A DNA stretch of 64,000 nt from Cryomorpha sp963748925 (GCA_963748925.1 CAVVKG010000002.1:124001-188000), one strand, 5' to 3'. Shown: positions 44,839 to 54,571, numbered from the stretch's first letter. A program made the numbers and translations. The notes: generated by a model not told the origin, from the letters alone.

Positions 44839-46253
44839 GATATGCGCTAATTGATAATTCAACATTAACTGGGGTGCAAAGGCTTTTAGGGGAAATTCCT
44901 ATTAGTTCCAATGCTTCTGTTGATAATGATATAATCGCGTTTGAAAATTATATTCAATCGATTCTGTTCTATGATGAGTTAATTTGTATTGATGACTATA
45001 AAACCAGATACCGGAAGAAAAGAACAGAGTTTTTTCCAAAAGTTAGATTTATTCCAACAGAATTATTCGATTATGATTCATTCGTTTCTAAAGCTAATGA
45101 AATTACTAAAGATATAACTCTTGAAATTAACGGTGGTAAAATTGCAAACAGTGATTTTAAAGATTACTTCGATAGACTACATATGACATTTAGATTTACT
45201 TGGGATATTTCTTCGAGTAAATATTTTCTGACTCAAAAAATGTTAGTTGATGAAAGTTTTCTCCCAACAGAAGATTTTAATGCTATTCATTCGCAAATTT
45301 TCAAAGAAAATAATGAGCAACATGAGGTTAAATCATCGTTAGTAAAGAAATCACCAATTTTATACGACAGCCGTGGCAATAAAATTAAAATCGATACTAA
45401 AACAGGTGAAATAACGGATTATTCAAGTGGAGATGGTTTGTCACGTCAGCTTGACTCAATGATTTCAAGCTTAAATTGGATGTCTCAACGTACAGCATTC
45501 TATGTTCTCTGTGCAGATTATCTTTGTGCCGATCTATTTCTTCAGCCAATCAGACAAGAGTTTCTTCAAAACATAATCAAACGAGTTTATCCGAATTACA
45601 AATTAGGTGTATTTGGAGATTTCAGAAATTCTATAAACAATCAATCTGAAGAAACAATTAAAAAAATACTTAAGGAATCAGAAAACTATAGTGTAAGTGT
45701 TGATATCCCTTTGTTTTCTGCCTATTTCGCAAATAAAACTAAAAATTCTAAACTAATAATTGAAGCAGCATATAATGAGCGGGAAAAAAAACCATTTGTC
45801 GAAGCTCGAAATCAACTAAGAGAATTAAATCTAATACTTGATAATGGAAATCGATCTAAGTTTTTAAGAGAAATTAATCTACTTTCGAATTCATTAAACA
45901 AAACTTTCTCGAAAATTGAAAGTAAATACGGCTTGGGAGATAAGCAGGGGCTTGGCTTGAGTCAAATAAAGTTTCTATTCAGCTATATACCATTGCTAAG
46001 TGAAATAAAAATTCCAAATGGTTTTGAGCTAAAGATAAAAGAACTTGAATTTTTAAAACATCTTGCACCAAAAAAAGGGCTAAATGCGGTCTACAGAAAC
46101 ATTGTAGAAGATATGTTCATTTTCGATAGTCTCGGCAAGTATAAAGATATTTTAATTGGGAACATAAAAAATAATAATTATGGCTCGCCAGAATTGAAAT
46201 TTGGGGATGACAGGTACTTAGACAAAGATTCGTGGTGGAATAAAAAAATGTAA
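44835..46253 (+). CDS. Unrecognised protein coupled to the GGDEF-fold gene
   Basis: 472 residues from GTG at 44835, whose GTGA overlaps the TGA of the GGDEF-fold gene, indicating translational coupling; a TTG at 44826 is also possible. No signal peptide or clear membrane segment. The N-terminus (RYALIDNSTLTGVQRLLG, then IQSILFYDELICIDDY) begins like a nucleotide- or PIN-like alpha/beta domain, but I see no full catalytic set. The middle is acidic and the C-terminal half helical (IKFLFSYIPLLSEIKIPNG, FLKHLAPKKGLNAVYRNIVEDMF). I do not recognise a family. Context suggests an effector or regulator of the GGDEF-fold protein; that is inference. Confidence 0.65.
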   Translation: MRYALIDNSTLTGVQRLLGEIPISSNASVDNDIIAFENYIQSILFYDELICIDDYKTRYRKKRTEFFPKVRFIPTELFDYDSFVSKANEITKDITLEINGGKIANSDFKDYFDRLHMTFRFTWDISSSKYFLTQKMLVDESFLPTEDFNAIHSQIFKENNEQHEVKSSLVKKSPILYDSRGNKIKIDTKTGEITDYSSGDGLSRQLDSMISSLNWMSQRTAFYVLCADYLCADLFLQPIRQEFLQNIIKRVYPNYKLGVFGDFRNSINNQSEETIKKILKESENYSVSVDIPLFSAYFANKTKNSKLIIEAAYNEREKKPFVEARNQLRELNLILDNGNRSKFLREINLLSNSLNKTFSKIESKYGLGDKQGLGLSQIKFLFSYIPLLSEIKIPNGFELKIKELEFLKHLAPKKGLNAVYRNIVEDMFIFDSLGKYKDILIGNIKNNNYGSPELKFGDDRYLDKDSWWNKKM

Positions 46254-46294
46254 ACCATTTTTATATTATCTATTACACGAATTATATTGAAACT

Positions 46295-46951
46295 ATGAAT
46301 ATTATTAAAATAAAATCTGACCTCGATAAACTAATTTTAAGAGCAGAAGAAGTTAACAACCGAAATTTCGCTCGTCATGTGAAGAAGCCTGCTGAAATAG
46401 GTATTCGTGTATCGGCTCTCACTTATTTGCGAAATTTATTGGGTGAAGATCACGAATATTATCTACAATTTAAGGAGCATTCAATTTCAGGCAAATATTT
46501 ACGTATTGATATAGGAATAGAAATATTGAGAGCATTACGAAGAGATATAGATGAGAGTTGGTTTTTCGATCTAAAGCAACTTATAGCCGCTGAGCTATTT
46601 GTAGATTTTTTAGAGATGGCTGATCATTTAATTTTTAAAGGTTATAAAGATGCGGCAGCAGTAATGATAGGTAGTACACTCGAAAGCCACTTAAAGCAAT
46701 TATGTCTAAAATATAAAATAGAAATAACTTTTGTTGATGCAAAAGGAGTACAGAAGCCGAAAAAGGCAGGAATCTTAAATGCAGAGCTACAAAAAGCGGA
46801 AGTTTATAATTCATACATGCAAAAGAATGTCACTGCTTGGCTAGATCTTCGGAATAGAGCTGCGCACGGAGATTATTCAAAGTATGATATTGATCATGTC
46901 CAATTGATGTATGATGGTGTTTTCTCATTTATTTCAAAGACAACGAAATAG
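46295..46951 (+). CDS. HEPN-like protein with RxxxxH motif
   Basis: 218 residues, mostly helical, no signal peptide. The C-terminal half (AAAVMIGSTLESHLKQLCLKY, then LDLRNRAAHGDYSKYDIDHV) follows the DUF4145/HEPN-type pattern. R186-N-R-A-A-H191 is the RxxxxH motif by which HEPN domains cut RNA. HEPN proteins are frequent toxins or RNases in antiphage and abortive-infection systems. It lies 41 nt after the coupled gene pair on the same strand, so it may be the third gene of that operon. Its partner and substrate are unknown; without a visible antitoxin it could be an adapter rather than an active toxin. Confidence 0.65.
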   Translation: MNIIKIKSDLDKLILRAEEVNNRNFARHVKKPAEIGIRVSALTYLRNLLGEDHEYYLQFKEHSISGKYLRIDIGIEILRALRRDIDESWFFDLKQLIAAELFVDFLEMADHLIFKGYKDAAAVMIGSTLESHLKQLCLKYKIEITFVDAKGVQKPKKAGILNAELQKAEVYNSYMQKNVTAWLDLRNRAAHGDYSKYDIDHVQLMYDGVFSFISKTTK

Positions 46952-46968
46952 GATTTTAGATACAAGCC

Positions 46969-48396
46969 TTAGATATTTTCAAAATACTCTTCGTCAGTTT
47001 CAATGTTCAAATGTTTTTCCATATGCTTAGATTGATTATAAACATAACCGCTATATCCGATGCATTTTAAAATTAGCTTGCTGATAAGCGTAAAAAGTTT
47101 GGCAGATACATAATTCAAATAGAGATTTACACTATCGATATTTTGATTAGCATCTTTTTTTAGTAATACATTGCCGTGTAAGAGATCATTTCTGTGTTCA
47201 ATAATTTCAATGTCACGAATATGAAGTCTGATCCCTAGTTGCTCAAATGGTCTTGTAAGTTTCTCATCATTCGTTAAATGTTCTCTATTAATAGGATTAT
47301 TAATTGCATTTAGTCTTCTTTTGAGTTTTAAATTTGAATTAATCGATAGCTCAGTATTGTTGTTGTCTATAACCTGATGAAGTTCTTTTATTATTTTCCT
47401 CTTTAGTTCTTTGTCCCTAATCGGTTTTTCTAAACCTAATTCTTGGATGCACAGATTTTTTGAAAGCATCTCAATAATAACGGCAAATGAACTAGGTATA
47501 AGTAACAACGAACGCACGGAAGTAGATTCTAGGATGATTAGAATAGCTGTAGAGAATTCAATATCAGAATGAATCTTATTGGCTAAATTTGATAAACTTT
47601 CTAAAGATACTCGTTTTAAGGTTCCTTGTAAAATTGATGCAGTTGATTTGGGAACATCCAAATTAGAGTATGGGTTGGTTATAATTGGACGATACAAACC
47701 TTTTAATGTCGGTCTTATGTAGTTTGAATAATATAAGTTTCCAACCTTGTCAAATATAAATTCCTCGTCTCCAACCAGCAGTCGATTGATAAATCCGATA
47801 GCCTGTCTAATCGCAAAAGTAGCTTCTGAAAACTCTTTTAAAGTCTGCTCTGATTTGCATTCAAAAATATAATATCCGTGAAGTTCAGTTTTTATCTGAG
47901 TTATATCATAATTAATACCCTCAAGTTTTATCCGAAGACAATCATAAAAATATTCAATTCCATTGTTTTGATAAGTAATCGTTTCAAATTCATCTCTAAA
48001 AGTGCGTATATTCTTTAATCCGACAGGGTAAAACGCTTTGAAAGAGCTATCGTTTTTAAAACTCTTAGAGAAAAAACTAGATAATTCAAGATTTGAAGAA
48101 AATTTTGCTGATTTTGATAATTCAAATTTTGTGTTTGCCGATGTGTTTCCAATTTTCTTCGTTTTGTAAACTACATTATCAATTTTAAATGAAAAATTTT
48201 CGTCGTGATTCTCATCTTTTGAAATTGCGTTTATATTAAGATTGAAAGCTTTCTCACTTCTTGAAAGTTTTGCGACAATATCATTGTGATCAACTATGCA
48301 CACATTTTTGTCACGTAGGGCTTGAAGTTGGGATAATAATTCTAATTCTCTTTCAAATATTTTATTGTTCTCAATTTGAGTTGTTGACTTTTTCAT
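46969..48396 (-). CDS. HEPN-domain protein with long N-terminal part (ApeA-like)
   Basis: 475 residues, cytoplasmic. The N-terminal about 230 residues are strand-rich (FSFKIDNVVYKTKKIG, YYIFECKSEQTLKEFSEATFAIRQAIGFINRLL), a layout like ApeA-type N-terminal domains; the C-terminal about 220 residues are helical and hold the HEPN motif R402-N-D-L-L-H407-G. ApeA proteins are single-gene antiphage RNases in which the N-terminal domain senses and the HEPN part kills. I offer the ApeA link only as the closest layout I know. The stop is 17 nt from the convergent end of the previous gene. Confidence 0.6.
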   Translation of the reverse strand: MKKSTTQIENNKIFERELELLSQLQALRDKNVCIVDHNDIVAKLSRSEKAFNLNINAISKDENHDENFSFKIDNVVYKTKKIGNTSANTKFELSKSAKFSSNLELSSFFSKSFKNDSSFKAFYPVGLKNIRTFRDEFETITYQNNGIEYFYDCLRIKLEGINYDITQIKTELHGYYIFECKSEQTLKEFSEATFAIRQAIGFINRLLVGDEEFIFDKVGNLYYSNYIRPTLKGLYRPIITNPYSNLDVPKSTASILQGTLKRVSLESLSNLANKIHSDIEFSTAILIILESTSVRSLLLIPSSFAVIIEMLSKNLCIQELGLEKPIRDKELKRKIIKELHQVIDNNNTELSINSNLKLKRRLNAINNPINREHLTNDEKLTRPFEQLGIRLHIRDIEIIEHRNDLLHGNVLLKKDANQNIDSVNLYLNYVSAKLFTLISKLILKCIGYSGYVYNQSKHMEKHLNIETDEEYFENI

Positions 48397-48463
48397 TATG
48401 AATTAATTTGATTGATATCCCGAGTGAATTAGTAGTCACGTTTACTTTCGTGAAGTTTTATAT

Positions 48464-49219
48464 TTATTGTCTCAATATTTCTCTTAAGTTTTTATCTAGG
48501 TTAAAGATTTCAAGGAGGCTGTCTATTTCTTTTTTGTCGCTTATGCTATCAATTATCTCCTTAATAAAACTTTTCATCATGCTGTAAAAATGATTGACAA
48601 TTTCTATACTCATTAAGTCGACATGTCCTGTTAAAGAAACATGTACTATTCCCTTTTCCGATAAATATGCATAAACACTTTTATATTTATTGTGAACATT
48701 TATGGCATATTCGTTATCGACTCCTGTCCAGTTGTATTCAACAGTTAGTATTTTGCCATGTACAATCATGTGCCGAAAAGTGAATAGTGCGTTAATTGCT
48801 TTCCACGTCGAATTATGGACAGTCATTTTCATTTCTTTACCAAATATAATCTTAAAAAGCGTATTGTATCTGGCCCAGCTAGCCTGTTCTAATTCAAGAT
48901 TAATACTTTCTGTTAGCCTATCGATAAATTCATCTCTCTCAGGTTCTTGCAGGTTTTCTTCAATTATTTCGTCCAATTCGGCTTCCGTATATATAGTATT
49001 TGTTCTGCTTTCTAGAACAATTTCCATTAAATGATTTATATAACCTTCAATAACTGCGGTCATATTTATTATTATGGAATAGTTTAGCTTATGACAATTC
49101 TTTAATTTATTAATTTCGCCTAGCTTCCATGCTGTAGCATCGAGAATATTTAACCATGGAAAGCTATCACATGAGAAATCTAAATTTGAAATTTCGTTTG
49201 TTAGTTTAGTTTTTTTCAT
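48464..49219 (-). CDS. HEPN-like protein with RxxxxH motif
   Basis: 251 residues, no signal peptide, mainly helical. Its pattern is like the MAE_28990/RiboL-PSP-type HEPN group: an N-terminal helix (NMTAVIEGYINHLMEIVL), an acidic segment (TEAELDEIIEENLQEPERDEF), and FTFRHMIVHGKIL, in which R149-H-M-I-V-H154 is the RxxxxH motif. Likely an RNase toxin or a helper in defence. It is separated by 67 bp from the previous minus-strand gene. Confidence 0.6.
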   Translation of the reverse strand: MKKTKLTNEISNLDFSCDSFPWLNILDATAWKLGEINKLKNCHKLNYSIIINMTAVIEGYINHLMEIVLESRTNTIYTEAELDEIIEENLQEPERDEFIDRLTESINLELEQASWARYNTLFKIIFGKEMKMTVHNSTWKAINALFTFRHMIVHGKILTVEYNWTGVDNEYAINVHNKYKSVYAYLSEKGIVHVSLTGHVDLMSIEIVNHFYSMMKSFIKEIIDSISDKKEIDSLLEIFNLDKNLREILRQ

Positions 49220-49324
49220 TTTGTTCTTAACCGTTAGCTTCTGTTATAAAAGTGATGGTTTTATCTTTCCGAAGACCACCTTTTTTACTTGATCTAATTG
49301 AGTCTAGGATTTATGATAACAATT

Positions 49325-49882
49325 TTATCTTCTTCTCCTTTGTTCTTCGTCAAAAAAATAATTTAGTCCTTTATCTGTCAAAAACTCTTTGCTGATTGAA
49401 TTTGAAATACTATATAATTTATAGTTTTCATTTTCAATTTCTCCATGTACTAACTTAAGGACAAAATCATTAAGAGAAAGTTTTTCGTTTCCAAATTTGC
49501 ATAGAGTCAAATACTCTGTATAATCAAACATTACATGCTCCTTTCCTTCTATGTCTTCATTATACATATCTAATTCAAAAATAGGTCTCTCTTCACTGTA
49601 TTGAGTGATCAAAAAAGGTGTCATTTGATTACCGGAAAAGTAGAAACCTATAACGAGATTATAATTTTCACCATTATAATTGACATTAGTGCTGACAATA
49701 TGAGATACTTTTCGGATATAGTATTCATTATAGGGTTTTGAAGTCACATTATTTTCGAGCTGACATTCTATATTCCGAGCTATTAAGATAACGTATTTAT
49801 TATCTCCGGGCACCGAGTATTCCGGTTTAAGTTCTAGTTTCAATGATATATTTTTTTCTATGTCTTTAAGATGGATTTTCAT
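49325..49882 (-). CDS. Unknown protein of the defence island
   Basis: 185 residues, AT-rich codon use like its neighbours, no signal peptide. It is strand-rich in the first half (LKLELKPEYSVPGDNKYVILIARNIECQL, NLVIGFYFSGNQMTPFLITQYSE) and acidic, ending EEQRRRR. I do not recognise a family. It might be the antitoxin or immunity partner of a neighbouring HEPN protein. Confidence 0.5.
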   Translation of the reverse strand: MKIHLKDIEKNISLKLELKPEYSVPGDNKYVILIARNIECQLENNVTSKPYNEYYIRKVSHIVSTNVNYNGENYNLVIGFYFSGNQMTPFLITQYSEERPIFELDMYNEDIEGKEHVMFDYTEYLTLCKFGNEKLSLNDFVLKLVHGEIENENYKLYSISNSISKEFLTDKGLNYFFDEEQRRRR

Positions 49883-50086
49883 AACTTCCAGAATTGTTTG
49901 AAATTGGGTTTAATCTTAAGTTTTATTGTCATCGTTATGTTGTTCCGACCCGCTGCATTTACCACTTAGCGATAGCGGTCTCACAACCGGAGGGCGTAAT
50001 GCTGCGGAACCTTGCTATTCTCACATTTTAACTAAGAAAAAGTAGTTGTTTGATTAACTTGCTGATTCTTCTTTATAATATATTTA
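49883..50086. other. Short intergenic region with a repeat fragment
   Basis: 204 bp. The segment near 49980-50000 (CTCACAACCGGAGGGCGTA) is a close variant of one beside the 70-bp repeat at about 39690. Confidence 0.5.
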
Positions 50087-53000
50087 TCAACTCCCCTCCA
50101 CAATCCCAATCTCCTCCTCAGTCAATCCATACAATTCATAAACCATCGCATCAATGGCCTTATCTGTTTTTTTAATTTCGGCTTTGAGGGTTTGAGCTTC
50201 GGCTTTTTTGGTTTCAAAAACATCCATCCATTCCATTTCTTGAAGTTTGGTTAGCTTTTCACTGCCAGCTTTCTTTAAGGCTTTGTTTAATTCATTTATA
50301 AAGGCGCCAAAGGATAAGTCGTGCCAGTTTTGAAGCTTTCTGGAGAGTTTTTCAATGTTGTATTGTGATTGAACATATTTAATGAATTGTCTTTGCGAAG
50401 AACCAAACTCTAAAACAGAATTCATTATTTGATCAACTCTTGTTGTAAATTTATTCTGTAAATCCTGCTTTATTAACTTGATTGGTAGGGGATCAATATA
50501 TATTATTTTGACCTGAGCAAAAACCTTTCCCGTTTCGTTAATAGAATTCTCATAAAGAAATCTAATTAGTTTGCTATTGAGTATTGCAACAATGTATTTT
50601 ATATTGAATCTTTTATCTATAATCAACCCATTATGAACAGTATCTAAGGTAAAATACTGTTCACTATCTACAGTACAAATTGGATAAGATCCAGTCTGTC
50701 TAAGTAGAATTTTTTCATCGACTTCGAATATTTCTCTTTTTCTTGGGCGGTGTAATTTAGTATTATATAATATGAATGAGTCTGATTGAGCGTGAGTGTA
50801 TCGATTAAAGTCACTTCCAGTAATTACCTTTTCCGAGATATCAGAAGAGACTTGGCTAATGAAATTGCTATTACCTCCGGTTATTATACCTTGCTTAAAA
50901 TCAACCACGGAACTTATGGGAATTGATTTTTTCGATATTCGACTAATTAATTTATCAAATAGTGAAATATTGAAAGATAAATCTTCTGATCTTAAGATTT
51001 CATTCTGGAAAACACTTCGTTTTGCAAATACTTCACTTTGAAATTCTACGATATTATCAATTAAAGTAAATTCGGGATTATTGACAACTTCATTTTTTAA
51101 GGTAAGAATTATTGAATCGACAGCGGCATCATGAAAAACTGTGACTCCTTTGAAATCTACCAAGTTCTGAATACTTGTTTTACTCAATATGAATCTACGA
51201 GCTTCAACATAATACTGGTTTTTTAAAATAGTATAGGGAGTTATAAAAGAAAGAATTCCTTTTTTTCTGAGTAATTGAATTCCTTTTTCATAGAAAATCG
51301 GGTAGAGATTGAGGCGGCCATAAGCTGAGGCGTAGGTTTTCTCAAGATTCCTCTTTACCTCGGCATCGATATACTCAGCTGGGACATAAGGCGGATTCCC
51401 AATAACCACATCAAAACCACCTTTTTGAAAAACCTGCGGAAACTCTTGTTCCCAACTAAAAGCCTTGTTGCCGGCTACGGCTTTGCTGTCAATTAGCGAG
51501 TTGCCACATTTTATATTGCTGCTGAGGTTATTGAGTTTCCGCCGGGGCTGTGCGGTGCGCAGCCACAGCGATAGTTTGGCTATCTCTACCGATTCTTCAT
51601 TTATATCTACTCCGTAAATATTGTTTTCGAGAATGGTGTTTTCAATATCAGGAAAGAGGAAACCGCCTCCCAGTAAGGCGTTTTTGAGTTCGTCGAGCAT
51701 GGCGTGCTCTTTTATCAAATAATCAAGTGCCTGGTTTAAGAATGCCCCAGATCCACAGGCAGGGTCGCAGATAGTGAGGCGCAACAGCCAGTTTCTATAA
51801 TCGTCAAGCTTGTCTTGCAATTCCTGCAGTTTACGGGTGGTTCGGCCTTTTCGGCTTTTTAGATAGTCATCTTCTACCAGTTTCAGTTCTGCTTTCTTTT
51901 CGCTGCAAAGCTTACCCACCGTATTATCTACAATGTATTTGGTAATGTACTTTGGGGTGTAGAATACACCGTCTTTTTTGCGCTTGGTTTTTTGCTTGTC
52001 AAAGTCTTTTCCTTCTATCTCGGCATTTATACTCTCTATTTCATTAAGGGAGTTTTCAAAAATATGCCCCAGAATATTGACGTCTACCTTGCTTTCAAAA
52101 TCATACGCCTGCAACTTATGGGTGTGCGTGTATAGCAAGTTGTTTGATATATTAAGACTATCAAGAACTGTATCGGGTTTGAACAAGCCGCCGTTGTATG
52201 CAAAAATCTCAGCACGTGAGGTGGTGCCTTGTCGGCCAATGTCCAGAAATTTAAAATATTGCTTGAACAGTTCAAAGAGTGGACGCTCATCGCCAAAGTC
52301 GTTATCGGCTTTCCACTTATCGAGTATTTGCTTGGTAGAATTTGGCGGGAGCAGCCCACGGTCTTCAGCAAAGAAGATAAACAGAAAGCGGTCTATAAGC
52401 TTTTGCGATTTTTGAAAGAGGCGTTGCTTGATATTCTTGTTTGCCCGCTCGGGATCGGTGGTGTTAAGCTCATTGCGAAAAACGGCGTTTTTCATATTTC
52501 GGCGCACCAAATCGCGAAACAACTCGCGCTTAAATAGGGAGTAATCTGAATAAAACTCTTTGGTGATTTCTTCTTCCTCTTGTATGGAAGCCTCTTTGAT
52601 TTTAAGCGGAACGTTGTTGAGCAGGTTGTCCTTGGCGAGGCAGAGCCACATGAGCTCAAAATCCTGCAGCGTGAGACTAAACAGATCAAACTCTTCAAAG
52701 TCAACGGCATTATTTATATAAAAACGCACCTTCTCAAAATTGGAGGTAACAACATAAATACAACCCGATTGATTAGCCTTATAATCAAAGGCTTGTTGGC
52801 GCACCGATTCTAAATCTCGGGTGTTGGTGCCCTTTAGCTCTATTACACCCAGTGCCTGCTCGTCTTTCAGAATGGCACCATCGGCTTTTTTACTGTTCTT
52901 TTCGTTTTTGTATTCGGCTACGAGGTTGTAATCTGCCTGCGGCTTCATGGTGTAGCCGAGCACATTTACAAATAGCTCAGTAAGAAAAATGCCTTGGTAC

Positions 53001-53143
53001 TCCTCTTCTTTGCTAGAGCGAATATTCTCCTGTATATGTGGATTGTGAAAATACTTAATAAACGCTTTGTGAGCTTTGGCCACAGCAGCCGTGTCTTGCT
53101 GTTTTAAGTATTTCTTAAGTACCGAGGTTTGGTATAGGGGCAT
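50087..53143 (-). CDS. Type IIG restriction-modification enzyme (single chain)
   Basis: 1,018 residues. N-terminal PD-(D/E)xK nuclease (about 50-110; E56, D88 in DGAI, E102-L-K104 in IELKG), a helical linker, an N6-adenine methyltransferase (motif I DPACGSG near 460; catalytic NPPY near 583), and a C-terminal target-recognition region of the TaqI/Eco57I type. Type IIG enzymes cut and methylate with one chain, so no separate methyltransferase is needed, and none is adjacent. The target-recognition part (about 50400-51260) is much more AT-rich than the nuclease-methylase part (51300-53143), which suggests exchange of specificity. Antiphage defence. Confidence 0.93.
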   Translation of the reverse strand: MPLYQTSVLKKYLKQQDTAAVAKAHKAFIKYFHNPHIQENIRSSKEEEYQGIFLTELFVNVLGYTMKPQADYNLVAEYKNEKNSKKADGAILKDEQALGVIELKGTNTRDLESVRQQAFDYKANQSGCIYVVTSNFEKVRFYINNAVDFEEFDLFSLTLQDFELMWLCLAKDNLLNNVPLKIKEASIQEEEEITKEFYSDYSLFKRELFRDLVRRNMKNAVFRNELNTTDPERANKNIKQRLFQKSQKLIDRFLFIFFAEDRGLLPPNSTKQILDKWKADNDFGDERPLFELFKQYFKFLDIGRQGTTSRAEIFAYNGGLFKPDTVLDSLNISNNLLYTHTHKLQAYDFESKVDVNILGHIFENSLNEIESINAEIEGKDFDKQKTKRKKDGVFYTPKYITKYIVDNTVGKLCSEKKAELKLVEDDYLKSRKGRTTRKLQELQDKLDDYRNWLLRLTICDPACGSGAFLNQALDYLIKEHAMLDELKNALLGGGFLFPDIENTILENNIYGVDINEESVEIAKLSLWLRTAQPRRKLNNLSSNIKCGNSLIDSKAVAGNKAFSWEQEFPQVFQKGGFDVVIGNPPYVPAEYIDAEVKRNLEKTYASAYGRLNLYPIFYEKGIQLLRKKGILSFITPYTILKNQYYVEARRFILSKTSIQNLVDFKGVTVFHDAAVDSIILTLKNEVVNNPEFTLIDNIVEFQSEVFAKRSVFQNEILRSEDLSFNISLFDKLISRISKKSIPISSVVDFKQGIITGGNSNFISQVSSDISEKVITGSDFNRYTHAQSDSFILYNTKLHRPRKREIFEVDEKILLRQTGSYPICTVDSEQYFTLDTVHNGLIIDKRFNIKYIVAILNSKLIRFLYENSINETGKVFAQVKIIYIDPLPIKLIKQDLQNKFTTRVDQIMNSVLEFGSSQRQFIKYVQSQYNIEKLSRKLQNWHDLSFGAFINELNKALKKAGSEKLTKLQEMEWMDVFETKKAEAQTLKAEIKKTDKAIDAMVYELYGLTEEEIGIVEGS

Positions 53144-53536
53144 ATTGTTTTTCTGGACTATAGTTTGGGTGCCGCAATAGGGGCGTGTTATTTCACTAGG
53201 GTGGTAAATATAGTAAATGTGGTAGATTAGTGAATGAGCCGGTTAGACTTTAATGTATTTTCTATTACTTGGAATAGATATGGTACAACAAGCAGTTAAT
53301 ACGGTACTGAGTAATTCTATTCGATCAATTTAAACTTGGTGTGGTTCGCTTTTTCTCATATACTCAAGTGATTTTGATTAACCATAATATGTAATGGAAC
53401 AAAAACGTGTCCCATAACAAACCTCTGAAAGAAAAACTAGTTTCAACAATTTATCCTAAATTCAACTCTCATTTTCAAAGTCGAGTAAGATGAAGTTCAT
53501 ACCAGATTGGAGGAATAAAATCAAAAGAATCAAAAT
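53144..53536. other. Intergenic region without recognised gene
   Basis: About 390 bp between divergent genes. AT-rich, must contain the promoters of the restriction enzyme and of the next gene; none could be defined confidently. Confidence 0.45.
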
Positions 53537-54571
53537 ATGAGTAAAATTTTCAAATACGGTTTTTTTGCGACCATATTGCTTGTCTATGTATCAGCACAAG
53601 GTCAAACCGACTATAGAGAACTCCCGGCTTATAAGTCTTACTATGACAGCCTAAAAACAATGGACTATAAGTACCCTTTACCCTTACTCGGAAAAAAGGC
53701 GTATCAACGGGGATTCGACCCTCAATATGCCTGGGGAGCCAGCTTAATATACTTCACCCAAACCCAGGAGATCAGTATCAGCAGCATTGGTCTTGGGTTA
53801 AACGGAGGCCCAAAGACAGATTTTAGCGACTATATAGGTTTTGGTCCTACGATTGTCACATCTCATGCACTCACCTTTCGTCCCGACGTTTGGATACTCC
53901 CATTTTTAAATATTTATGGGGTTATTGGCGGTGGAACTACACAAACCGATGTAACGCTGCTAGAGCCCGTTTCTTTTGAAACCACTCAAAATTTTAATGC
54001 TACTTCTTTTGGCCTGGGAGCAACCCTGGCGGGAAGCATTGGTCCGTTACTTATTATTTGGGATAACAATTACAACTTTGTTGATGTAGATGCAATCGTT
54101 GAACCTGTTCCAGCTTTCAATAGTAGTGTGCGTCTGGGGCATAATTTTATGGATCCGGTTAGAGCCGATCGAATGCTTACCGTTTGGGTGGGTACCTTTT
54201 ACCAACAGATCAATAACGATACAGAAGGAAGTATTGCCATAAGCGACATTTTTCCGAGCGTTGGCACCGGAGAAAATATTCAGAGAATGAGAGATTGGGC
54301 CGACGAACTACCTTTAGCTCAACAAATTGTAGCTGAGCAAATCATAGATAGAATTGAAGAATTTGGAGAGAACAATGATGTGGAGAATGCCTCTATCGAT
54401 TACAATCTCCAAAAGGAAGTTACGGCTCCTTTTAATTTGCTACTTGGTGCCCAGTATCAAATAAATAAGCATTGGATGTTTAGAGCTGAATTAGGCGTTT
54501 TTGGAAAGCGAAGTCAGTTTCTTGTAAATTTAAACTATAGACTACGAGGATTAATTCCGCGAAAAAGCTAA
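53537..54571 (+). CDS. Outer-membrane beta-barrel protein
   Basis: 344 residues. Signal peptide ends near SAQGQ. Most of the rest alternates short strands with Gly/aromatic residues (WGASLIYFTQTQ, IGFGPTIVTS, FGLGATLAGSIGPLLIIWDNNYNF, NLLLGAQYQINKHWMFRAELGVFG), ending in a Arg-rich tail after the strand FLVNLNYRL. Such a layout is typical of a barrel that opens as a pore or lipid transporter. It is followed after 3 nt by a second barrel gene. Confidence 0.75.
   Translation: MSKIFKYGFFATILLVYVSAQGQTDYRELPAYKSYYDSLKTMDYKYPLPLLGKKAYQRGFDPQYAWGASLIYFTQTQEISISSIGLGLNGGPKTDFSDYIGFGPTIVTSHALTFRPDVWILPFLNIYGVIGGGTTQTDVTLLEPVSFETTQNFNATSFGLGATLAGSIGPLLIIWDNNYNFVDVDAIVEPVPAFNSSVRLGHNFMDPVRADRMLTVWVGTFYQQINNDTEGSIAISDIFPSVGTGENIQRMRDWADELPLAQQIVAEQIIDRIEEFGENNDVENASIDYNLQKEVTAPFNLLLGAQYQINKHWMFRAELGVFGKRSQFLVNLNYRLRGLIPRKS

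Noticed and set aside
46295..49219. Classical HEPN-MNT toxin-antitoxin pair
   Set aside because: No MNT nucleotidyltransferase motif (GSxxxG...DxD) was seen next to any of the three HEPN-like proteins.
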